Below are positions 1-4,912 of a DNA stretch of 6,587 nt, piece after piece. A program made the position numbers and the translations under genes. Position 1 is the first letter of the stretch, and each line of letters opens with the position of its first letter. The stretch comes from Acidobacteriota bacterium. GTDB taxonomy: Bacteria > Acidobacteriota > Terriglobia > Acidiferrales > UBA7541. The stretch spans positions 1-6,587 of the forward strand of contig PMOP01000224.1 in NCBI GenBank assembly GCA_003161495.1, in the 5' to 3' direction. Below the pieces are notes generated by a model. It was not told the DNA's origin. It saw nothing but the letters and a program-made list of their open reading frames with translations, and searched no databases.

Positions 1-2
1 CG

Positions 3-101
3 ATTTTCAACAAAACCCCGCTTTTACAAGGGTTTTCTCAAGTTGCCGACAACTTCGAGGACGCCGATCCTCGTACGCAATTGAATCTGTTCCACTTATA
101 A
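3..101 (+). CDS. Possible C-terminal end of a converging gene (partial, unrecognised)
   Basis: A plus-strand frame is open from the window edge to a TAA at 99-101, giving 32 residues that include PLLQGFSQVADNFEDADPRT and end in NLFHL. The mix of acidic, polar and hydrophobic residues looks more protein-like than the other plus-strand frames over the same bases, but those are also open here, so length gives no support. All minus-strand frames have stops by position 40. If real, it would converge on hisA, with the AT-rich palindrome at 149-166 lying between the two stops. I do not recognise a family, and the overlapping hairpins argue mildly against coding. Confidence 0.22.
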   Translation: MFNKTPLLQGFSQVADNFEDADPRTQLNLFHL

Positions 102-109
102 TGGGACAG
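12..109. other. Cluster of four small hairpins at the left edge
   Basis: Four inverted repeats lie in a row: AAAACCC/GGGTTTT (12-18 and 30-36), AAGTTG/CAACTT (40-45 and 50-55), CGAGGA/TCCTCG (56-61 and 68-73) and CTGTTCCA/TGGGACAG with one G-T pair (87-94 and 102-109). Read on the minus strand, the last to be transcribed, ending in GGGGTTTTGTT, could serve as a weak terminator for hisA. A perfect TATAAT occurs on the plus strand at 97-102, but there is no matching -35 box and no gene ahead of it, so I do not call a promoter. Each stem is short and some may be chance. Confidence 0.3.
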
Positions 110-123
110 TATTGATTGGAAAG

Positions 124-166
124 TTCAAATTTCAAATCTCCCGTTTCAAATTTCAAATTTGAAATT
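124..166. repeat. AT-rich direct repeat and 18-bp palindrome downstream of hisA
   Basis: TTCAAATTTCAAAT occurs at 124-137 and again at 145-158, an offset of 21 bp. The second copy runs into a perfect 18-bp palindrome, AATTTCAAATTTGAAATT (149-166). It begins 25 nt beyond the hisA stop and contrasts sharply with the GC-rich surroundings. It could form a weak AT hairpin near the end of the hisA transcript, or be a site bound by a protein, or be a simple intergenic repeat. Confidence 0.6.
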
Positions 167-190
167 ACCTTACGAAGGAAGAATGCCCGG

Positions 191-877
191 TTAATCCAAT
201 TTTCCCGTATAGAGCGCCATACCTACGGCTGCGTCCATTTTAATGCGCGCCAGCGCGCGGATTTCTTCGCGGCTGCGAATGCCGCCCGCGGCCGTGATGG
301 GACGGCGCGTGGCACGGCGCAGGGAGCGGAACCATTCCAGATTCGTGCCGCGCATCGTGCCTTCGGCGTCCACGTAGGTGCACAAAAATTCGGAGGCGTA
401 TTTTTCTAGTTGGGGAATGACTTGCTCGGGGCGAAGGCGTAGTTTATCCTGCCAGCCGCGCACCAGGATTTTTCCGCCTTCGGTATCGAGGGCGATCATG
501 ACTCGGCGGCGGCCTATTTTGCCGGCCAGACGCTGGAGAAAATTGGCGTTCACCTTTCCGTCTTTGAATGCGGCGCTGCCGACTATAATTTTTTCCGCGC
601 CCCAACCGGCAATCCTGGCGGCTTGGGCGACGGTGCGAATTCCGCCGCCTACGCGAACGCGCATCTTGCGTTTTTTTGCAGCGGCGCACAGATTGCGCAC
701 GAGCCTGGCGTTGGTTCCCTTTCGCATCGCGGCGTCCAGATCGATTACGTGGATCAGCGGGTAGCGACCGAAGCGGTCGAGCAAACCGAAAACGTCCTCT
801 ACCGCGAGTTTGAGTTTGCGGCCGTGGACGAGTTGCACGGCGCGTCCGTCTTGCAGGTCGATGCAGGGGATCATCAT
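191..877 (-). CDS. hisA: Phosphoribosylformimino-5-aminoimidazole carboxamide ribotide isomerase, short variant
   Basis: HisA isomerises ProFAR to PRFAR by an Amadori rearrangement, supplying the HisHF substrate. The (beta/alpha)8 barrel keeps the catalytic aspartates D7 (IPCIDLQDGRAVQL) and D131 (ALDTEGGK), the threonine T167 in CTYVDAEGT, and the two phosphate-binding segments VGGGIRT (76-82) and AAGGIRS (196-202). It is 228 residues, shorter than the usual ~240. The beta1-alpha1 loop between VHG and IHVIDLD is about four residues shorter than in standard HisA and lacks the usual T-x-Y-x-x-D-P motif. The protein ends soon after VGMALYTGKL, without the normal last helix. This pattern recalls HisA of Acidobacteriota. 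Two ATGs are adjacent (877 and 874); I list the first, but starting at the second would fit the family equally well. No good Shine-Dalgarno is seen; a GAGG lies 16 nt upstream. It is separated from hisF by the repeat spacer. Confidence 0.95.
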   Translation of the reverse strand: MMIPCIDLQDGRAVQLVHGRKLKLAVEDVFGLLDRFGRYPLIHVIDLDAAMRKGTNARLVRNLCAAAKKRKMRVRVGGGIRTVAQAARIAGWGAEKIIVGSAAFKDGKVNANFLQRLAGKIGRRRVMIALDTEGGKILVRGWQDKLRLRPEQVIPQLEKYASEFLCTYVDAEGTMRGTNLEWFRSLRRATRRPITAAGGIRSREEIRALARIKMDAAVGMALYTGKLD

Positions 878-925
878 GTCGAGTTTTTTAGCGCCTCATC
901 GCGCGAACTATATTTCAAAAGGCCA

Positions 926-939
926 GCGGCTAAAGCCGC
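926..939. repeat. Short palindrome GCGGCT-AA-AGCCGC
   Basis: Six-base arms flank two bases. It is the closest of the spacer palindromes to hisA, starting 49 nt upstream of the hisA ATG, and has the same GC-rich style as the others. It could affect the hisA leader RNA structure; no specific function can be assigned. Confidence 0.55.
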
Positions 940-956
940 CAATATTGCAAATTCTT

Positions 957-1082
957 TTTGTCACGGCTGGAGCCGTGACCCACAAACCAACAGTCACGAC
1001 CCACAAACAAACTGCCGTGTCTTGCAAACAAACAGCCGTGGGCTACGAACGAAGTGGCGTACCTCGTAAACCAACGCAACCC
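957..1082. repeat. Degenerate 21-bp tandem repeat, about six units
   Basis: Cutting the sequence at 957, 978, 999, 1020, 1041 and 1062 gives six 21-bp units in register. On the minus strand the clearest begin with CACGGC and carry GTTTGTTTG in the middle. Neighbouring units 999-1019 and 1020-1040 agree at 16 of 21 positions, as do 978-998 and 999-1019. The outer two units at the 1041-1082 end are much more diverged and are assigned by register mainly. The last unit toward hisA (957-977) shares the CACGGCT start but then turns into a palindrome. Because 21 is a multiple of three, one plus-strand frame reads as a 7-residue repeat (THKQTAV-like), which I regard as a by-product rather than a protein. 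Confidence 0.6.
960..979. repeat. Short perfect palindrome (9-bp arms)
   Basis: GTCACGGCT at 960-968 and AGCCGTGAC at 971-979 are perfect inverted copies separated by two bases. The hairpin shares the CACGGCT half with the adjacent 21-bp repeat units, so the tandem array may have grown out of this element or decayed from several copies of it. No T-run follows on either strand, so terminator function is doubtful. Confidence 0.7.
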
Positions 1083-1098
1083 GGGTTTCGCCCGGTTT

Positions 1099-1167
1099 AT
1101 GTAGCGCCCGCCTTCAGGCGGGCATTGTTGATATGCGCAGGTGCCCGCCTGAAGGCGGGCGCTACAT
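1099..1167. repeat. REP/BIME-like inverted repeat pair with GTAG ends
   Basis: The two arms, 1099-1124 and 1142-1167, are perfect 26-bp inverted copies separated by 17 nt. Each arm is itself a hairpin: GCCCGCC and GGCGGGC around a TTCA (left) or TGAA (right) loop. The left arm carries GTAG at its outer side (1101-1104) and the right arm the matching CTAC (1162-1165). A GTAG tetranucleotide next to a short GC-rich palindrome, doubled in opposite orientation, is the known layout of bacterial REP elements in BIMEs, which RAYT transposases (TnpA-REP) move. As RNA it could fold either as one long 26-bp hairpin or as two small ones. It lies 29 nt after the hisF stop and has no T-run, so it is not a classic intrinsic terminator, though it may protect the hisF mRNA end. 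No RAYT gene is in the window. Confidence 0.75.
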
Positions 1168-1196
1168 GAACGGAAACCTCAACGCCTGCAAGCTCT

Positions 1197-1961
1197 CTAG
1201 CCTGTCTGGCGGACTGGCACGCCTTGCTGGCCTAGATAACGTTTGAGATCGCCTAATCCCTGGATACTGTCGTGAAAAATCGAGGCGGCGAGCGCTGCGT
1301 CGGCGCGGCCTTCGCTGAATACTTCGAGAAATGTTTCCGGCGTGTCTGCGCCCCCGGAAGCGATCACGGGAACGGAAACCGCTCGTGAAATGGCAGCTGT
1401 GAGCGGGCAGTCGAATCCGGAACGCGTGCCGTCCTTGTCCATGGAAGTAATCAAAATTTCTCCGGCGCCGCAATCCACTCCCTGGCGCGCCCACGCTACG
1501 GCATCCATGCCGGTGGGGACGCTGCCGCCGCGCACGAATGCTTCCCAACGATCACCGACACGCTTCGCGTCAATCGCAAGCACGACCGCCTGCGAGCCGA
1601 ATTCCGCAGCCAGGGCCGTAAGCAGCGCGGGACTGCGAATCGCCGCAGTGTTCACCGTGAGTTTGTCGGCGCCTGCGCGGAGAATGGCGCGGCCTTCGTC
1701 AACGTTTGCGACGCCGCCGCCGGCTGTGAGCGGGATTGCGAGTTCGGCGGCGACGCGCCGAATCGTTTCGAGAAACGTGGGGCGATGGTCGCGCGAGGCG
1801 GCGATGTCCAGGACCACCAGTTCATCGGCGCCCTCGATGTTGTAGCGCGCCGCGAGCGCGGCCGGGTCGCCCGCATCGCGCAAATTTACAAAGTTCACGC
1901 CTTTGACGACGCGTTCGCCGTCCGTGTCCAGGCATGGAATGATGCGGCGCGCGAGACTCAT
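1197..1961 (-). CDS. hisF: Imidazole glycerol phosphate synthase, cyclase subunit
   Basis: HisF takes PRFAR and ammonia from HisH to make imidazole-glycerol phosphate and AICAR, which returns to purine synthesis. The 254-residue (beta/alpha)8 barrel has the family's catalytic aspartates D12 (IIPCLD) and D131 (AIDAKR). Other typical segments are VVKGVNF (18-24), the phosphate-binding GGG at 81-83, KLTVNTAA (100-107), SMDKDGT (173-179) and ASGGA (201-205). The ATG at 1961 sits in ATGA with the hisH stop and matches the family N terminus ([11 protein letters not shown]). The frame is open upstream to 2216, but those 85 residues overlap hisH and look random. No well-spaced Shine-Dalgarno is seen: an AAAGGG directly abuts the ATG, so initiation probably depends on coupling to hisH. 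The gene ends with TAG, after which the compact part of the operon stops and a repeat-rich spacer begins. Confidence 0.98.
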   Translation of the reverse strand: MSLARRIIPCLDTDGERVVKGVNFVNLRDAGDPAALAARYNIEGADELVVLDIAASRDHRPTFLETIRRVAAELAIPLTAGGGVANVDEGRAILRAGADKLTVNTAAIRSPALLTALAAEFGSQAVVLAIDAKRVGDRWEAFVRGGSVPTGMDAVAWARQGVDCGAGEILITSMDKDGTRSGFDCPLTAAISRAVSVPVIASGGADTPETFLEVFSEGRADAALAASIFHDSIQGLGDLKRYLGQQGVPVRQTG

Positions 1962-2572
1962 CCCTTTGCGCCCGCTTGCCGCACAAAATTGGAAAGGACC
2001 TGCGCGCCCACGGGTCCCGATTTTTCCGGATGGAATTGCGTCGCGAAAATATTTTTCTGCTCGAGCACGGCGACAAACGAGGCGCAGTGATCGCAGTAGG
2101 CAACGCCCGCTTCCCCGGCATCGAGCGCGGCATAGGAATGCGCGAAATAAAAATAGGCGTCTTGCGGAACGCCTTCCAGCAATTTGCTGGGGCGCGCGCG
2201 ACGCAACTGGTTCCATCCCATGTGCGGAAGACGATCGGCCGGAGGCAGAGCGGAAACTTTCTGTGGAAACATCGCGAGGCCCTCATCGCCGGGAGCTTCG
2301 TCGCTCGTGGCGAACATGGCCTGGAGCCCGAGGCAAATTCCAAGCAGCGGCGTGCCGCGCGACACCGCTTCACGCAAAGGATCGACGAGCGAGCGCTCGC
2401 CGAGCGAACGCATGAGCGCGCCAAAATGGCCGACGCCGGGAAGAATCAACGCGTCGCAGCCCGCGAGAGCTTGCGGCGTCGATGCACGGCGCGATTCGAC
2501 GCCTAGCCGGCTGAGAGCGCGCTCGACGGAAGGAAGATTTCCCGCACCGTATTCCACGAGTGCGATATTCAT
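1958..2572 (-). CDS. hisH: Imidazole glycerol phosphate synthase, glutamine amidotransferase subunit
   Basis: HisH hydrolyses glutamine and channels ammonia to HisF, with which it forms the imidazole-glycerol phosphate synthase heterodimer. The 204-residue protein is a class I (triad) glutamine amidotransferase: nucleophile C80 in LLGICLGLQ, and H181 and E183 in [10 protein letters not shown]. The PGVGHFG segment (45-51) forms the oxyanion strand characteristic of HisH, and the N-terminal [14 protein letters not shown] (3-16) is also typical. The ATG at 2572 overlaps the hisB stop (ATGA) and has an AAAGG 6 nt upstream (2583-2579). The stop overlaps hisF by 4 nt. This makes a hisHF pair with coupled translation, which suits equal production of the two subunits. 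In many operons hisA lies between hisH and hisF; here it does not. Confidence 0.98.
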   Translation of the reverse strand: MNIALVEYGAGNLPSVERALSRLGVESRRASTPQALAGCDALILPGVGHFGALMRSLGERSLVDPLREAVSRGTPLLGICLGLQAMFATSDEAPGDEGLAMFPQKVSALPPADRLPHMGWNQLRRARPSKLLEGVPQDAYFYFAHSYAALDAGEAGVAYCDHCASFVAVLEQKNIFATQFHPEKSGPVGAQVLSNFVRQAGAKG

Positions 2573-3156
2573 AGCAAACCTTTCGTGCTGGGCAATACGC
2601 GCTTCAATTGCGGATCGCGCGTGGCCGCAAAACGCAGCGCCCTGGCGAAGGCCTTGAAAATGGCTTCCACCTGATGGTGCGACGACCTGCCGTACAAGAG
2701 ACTAAGGTGAACGTTCGCGCCGGCAGCCTGCGCGAAGCCGCCAAAAAAATCTTCCAGCAATTCCGTTTGCATGCCGCCGACAAGCTTCGCTGAAAATTTC
2801 CATTTGCAGACGAGGTGCGGGCGTCCGCTGAAGTCGATGGCCGCGGCCGCGAGAGTTTCGTCCATGGGCATCAGGAAATATCCGGCGCGCAAAATGCCGC
2901 GTTTGGAGCCCAGAGCTTTGCGCACTGCTTCTCCGAAAACGATGCCAGTGTCCTCCACGGTGTGGTGTTGATCGACTTCGAGATCGCCGCGTGCAGCAAG
3001 CTCCAAATCCATCGCGCCATGACGTGCCACGAGCGTCAGCATGTGGTCGAGAAACGGGATGCCGGTGGAAATTTTCGCGCGGCCCTGGCCGTCGAGGTTC
3101 AGACGCACGCGAATGTCCGTTTCGGTTGTAGTGCGGCGCAGATTTGCTTTTCTCAT
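2569..3156 (-). CDS. hisB: Imidazoleglycerol-phosphate dehydratase (monofunctional)
   Basis: HisB dehydrates imidazole-glycerol phosphate to imidazole-acetol phosphate using a two-manganese site in a large oligomer. The 195-residue protein has only the dehydratase domain, without the N-terminal phosphatase of enteric HisB. Its internal duplication is visible: the first half has PFLDHML (H38) and DQHHTVED (H64, H65, E68), and the second half has [16 protein letters not shown] (H160, H161, E164). These are the metal ligands of the family. The PMDETLA and C-terminal PSTKGLL motifs are also typical. I chose the ATG at 3156, which forms ATGA with the HAD stop and aligns with the usual MR-K-A start. 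A GTG at 3162, two codons earlier, is a real alternative because a GGAG lies 5 nt before it (11 nt before the ATG). The stop overlaps the hisH start by 4 nt. Confidence 0.97.
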   Translation of the reverse strand: MRKANLRRTTTETDIRVRLNLDGQGRAKISTGIPFLDHMLTLVARHGAMDLELAARGDLEVDQHHTVEDTGIVFGEAVRKALGSKRGILRAGYFLMPMDETLAAAAIDFSGRPHLVCKWKFSAKLVGGMQTELLEDFFGGFAQAAGANVHLSLLYGRSSHHQVEAIFKAFARALRFAATRDPQLKRVLPSTKGLL

Positions 3157-3839
3157 GCCCACAGTTTCTCCAGATCGCGAACGCTGTGCAGGATTTCAAG
3201 AGCGCCCAATTCACGCAGCCGCGCCGCGCGCGCCTGGTGCGCGTCGCTGCCGTGCGGGAGAACGCCGACGAATGGCACACGAGCGCGTTTTGCGGAGAGC
3301 GCGTCGTCAATATTATCTCCGAGGTAGAGCGCTTCGCGGCGCGGCATGCCATTGAGCAGCAGGCGCAACCCTTCCGGGTCCGGCTTCCCTTTTTTTACGT
3401 CGTCCATGGTAACCGTCCGGCGAAAAATCTTGCTCGCATCGGTTCCCTCAAGCGTGTGTCGCAATTCCCGGCGCGTGCGGCCGGTAAAGAGCGCAAGTTC
3501 CGCGCGGCGCGACCAACGCTCCAGCCGTTTGTGCGTGATCAGCCAGCGTTCGCGCGAGACGTTGCCAGGGCATGGTTTCGTGCCCCAATAGAATTTTTGG
3601 AAACGCGCTTTCACTTTTTCGTACGGAACCGCGGGTCCGATGGACGCGATCCAATCCGTCGTCAATCGCCAGTCATCGTTGTAGCCGGAACGATTCTTCC
3701 ACTGATGAATTTCGGCATAGGTGACTTTTCTACGGGTGAAAAAATGAACGGTGTCGACGATCGACTTGTGAAACGATCCGTGGACGTCGAGCAGCACTCC
3801 GTCCACGTCAAAAATAATAAGCTTTGGCGCAAGCTTCAC
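3153..3839 (-). CDS. HAD-superfamily (subfamily IA, C1-capped) phosphatase; candidate histidinol-phosphate phosphatase
   Basis: This 228-residue protein has the full HAD catalytic set: motif [12 protein letters not shown] (nucleophile D11, acid/base D13), motif II LFTGRT (T119), motif III K152 in GKPDP, and motif [10 protein letters not shown] (D175, D178, D179). About 95 residues between motifs I and II form a predicted helical C1 cap. The cap carries an unusual [13 protein letters not shown] segment (48-60) that may set specificity. D at both D11 and D13 fits a phosphohydrolase. The start is the GTG at 3839, overlapping the hisC stop as GTGA, with an AAGGA 5 nt upstream; the frame stays open to 4298 but that part lies inside hisC. 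The gene ends in an ATGA overlap with hisB. Histidinol-phosphate phosphatase is the one step between HisC and HisD with no other gene here, and this position matches the phosphatase domain of enteric HisB. That HisB domain is a capless subtype, so this would be an independent recruitment. The function is inferred; another phosphomonoester substrate is possible. Confidence 0.85.
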   Translation of the reverse strand: MKLAPKLIIFDVDGVLLDVHGSFHKSIVDTVHFFTRRKVTYAEIHQWKNRSGYNDDWRLTTDWIASIGPAVPYEKVKARFQKFYWGTKPCPGNVSRERWLITHKRLERWSRRAELALFTGRTRRELRHTLEGTDASKIFRRTVTMDDVKKGKPDPEGLRLLLNGMPRREALYLGDNIDDALSAKRARVPFVGVLPHGSDAHQARAARLRELGALEILHSVRDLEKLWA

Positions 3840-4912
3840 AGGATTCCTTCCATGGCCCGCAGCACTTTGCGCGTGTCGGCCCGCGTGCCCGCGCTGATGC
3901 GAACAAAACCATCGCGCGGAAAATCTCTCCGGCCGCGAATGAGAATTCCCTTCCGTTCGAGGGCGCGAACGAGGCGTTTCGCTACGGGGCCAAAATCCGC
4001 GAGCAGGAAATTCGCGCTGCTCGGATAAATTCGCGCGCCCAGACTGACGAGACCCTTTTCCAGCATGGCGCGGCTTTGCAAAACTTCTCGCGTGTAGTTG
4101 CGGAGGAAACGCGGATCGCCAATGGCCGCTTCCGCAGCCACTAGCGCGGCGGAATTTACCGGATAGGGCGTGCACGCGCGCCGCATCGCCGCCAGCATTT
4201 CCGGCTTTCCGAACAGGCAACCAACACGCAACGCGGCGAGGCCCGCGGTTTTTGAAAACGTGCGCGCCACGAGCAGATTGGGATAGCGGCGAATCCACGG
4301 GAGAATCGTGAGTCCCGAAAAATCGAAATACGCTTCGTCGACGAGCACGAGCGTTCGCGAAGCGGCTCTTAAAATCCTGCGCAATTCTTCGCGCTGCACC
4401 AAAGTGCCGGTGGGATTGTTAGGGTTTGCGATATACAGGACGCGCGGGCAACGCTTTGGCGGCTGCCGCAGTGCGCGAATAACAGCGTCCACTGGAAATC
4501 GCATTTCATCGTCATAGCGCAATGCGATCACGCGCGCGCCCGCAAGTTCGGCGAAGAAGCGGTACATATCGAATGTGGGCTCGACGATCAGAACCGAATC
4601 ACCATCATTAATGAATGTGTCCGCGATCAGATGGAGAGCATCGTCGATGCCATTCGTCAGATGTATTTCCGCGGGACGGACGCCGAAGAAGCGTGCCACG
4701 CGCTTCGTCGTCGCTTGATATTCTGGATAAATTGCCATCTCTTCGGCCGTCATGCGAGAAAGAGCGCGCATGACCGCGGGAGAACAACCCACCGTATTTT
4801 CATTGAAGTCGAGGCGCAGTTTTTTGGCGCGCCCCTCCTTCGGCGCGTTGTACGGCGCGAGACCCGAAACGGCTTTGCGGACCGGGATTACCGGAACCTT
4901 CGCGCGTTTCAT
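3836..4912 (-). CDS. hisC: Histidinol-phosphate aminotransferase
   Basis: HisC is a PLP-dependent fold-type I aminotransferase that converts imidazole-acetol phosphate plus glutamate to histidinol phosphate. The 358-residue length is normal. Visible motifs in order are LDFNENTVG (about 34-42, substrate-binding N-terminal segment), YPEYQ (62-66), NPNNPTG (163-169), DEAYFDF (192-198), the Schiff-base lysine K221 in TFSKTAGLAALRVG, R229 in the same segment, and R338 in VRISAG, which should bind the substrate phosphate or carboxylate. The ATG is embedded in ATGA with the hisD stop and has a good GAGG Shine-Dalgarno 7 nt upstream (4923-4920). The stop overlaps the GTG of the following HAD gene. 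HisC paralogues that handle aromatic amino acids exist, but the operon context makes the histidine role secure. Confidence 0.97.
   Translation of the reverse strand: MKRAKVPVIPVRKAVSGLAPYNAPKEGRAKKLRLDFNENTVGCSPAVMRALSRMTAEEMAIYPEYQATTKRVARFFGVRPAEIHLTNGIDDALHLIADTFINDGDSVLIVEPTFDMYRFFAELAGARVIALRYDDEMRFPVDAVIRALRQPPKRCPRVLYIANPNNPTGTLVQREELRRILRAASRTLVLVDEAYFDFSGLTILPWIRRYPNLLVARTFSKTAGLAALRVGCLFGKPEMLAAMRRACTPYPVNSAALVAAEAAIGDPRFLRNYTREVLQSRAMLEKGLVSLGARIYPSSANFLLADFGPVAKRLVRALERKGILIRGRRDFPRDGFVRISAGTRADTRKVLRAMEGIL

Larger units (their letters stand above)
878..1196. other. 319-nt non-coding hisF-hisA spacer filled with palindromes and repeats
   Basis: I find no convincing gene here. Plus-strand frames that cross it are tails of frames antisense to hisA and show only a 7-residue periodicity caused by the underlying 21-bp DNA repeat. 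The spacer holds, in the hisF to hisA direction, the inverted REP-like pair (1167-1099), a small hairpin with 5-bp arms CCGGG/CCCGG (1095-1081), the 21-bp repeat array (1082-957) and two short palindromes. A TATAGT (912-907 on the minus strand) could be a -10 box for a separate hisA promoter, but the hexamer 16 nt upstream (TTTAGC) matches the -35 consensus poorly. Whether transcription from hisF reaches hisA through these structures cannot be judged from sequence alone. Confidence 0.8.

Noticed and set aside
97..102. Perfect TATAAT on the plus strand as a promoter
   Set aside because: No -35-like hexamer occurs at 16-18 bp, and no plus-strand gene follows; the bases also fall inside a small hairpin.
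957..1082. Possible CRISPR array
   Set aside because: The units are contiguous 21-bp degenerate tandem copies with no unique spacers between conserved repeats, and no cas genes are present.
623..1169. Plus-strand frames carrying a 7-residue repeat (QTN/HKQTAV type) that might encode a repeat peptide
   Set aside because: The repeat comes from the 21-bp DNA period; both plus-strand frames show it equally. The frames begin antisense to hisA, and there is no ribosome binding site or sign of codon selection.
1962..2216. N-terminal extension of HisF to 339 residues
   Set aside because: The added 85 residues overlap hisH and are Arg-rich without similarity to any barrel element. The ATG at 1961 matches the conserved HisF N terminus.
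3144..4028. Long plus-strand open frame of 294 codons
   Set aside because: It lies antisense to the HAD gene and hisC, both with intact catalytic motifs. The translation is rich in Arg/Ala/Ser with no recognisable domain, as expected of a shadow frame in GC-rich DNA.
3840..4298. N-terminal extension of the HAD frame to 381 residues
   Set aside because: The extra 153 residues lie inside hisC in another frame and look like low-complexity basic sequence. The GTG at 3839 with AAGGA upstream starts right before the HAD motif I and overlaps the hisC stop like the other junctions.
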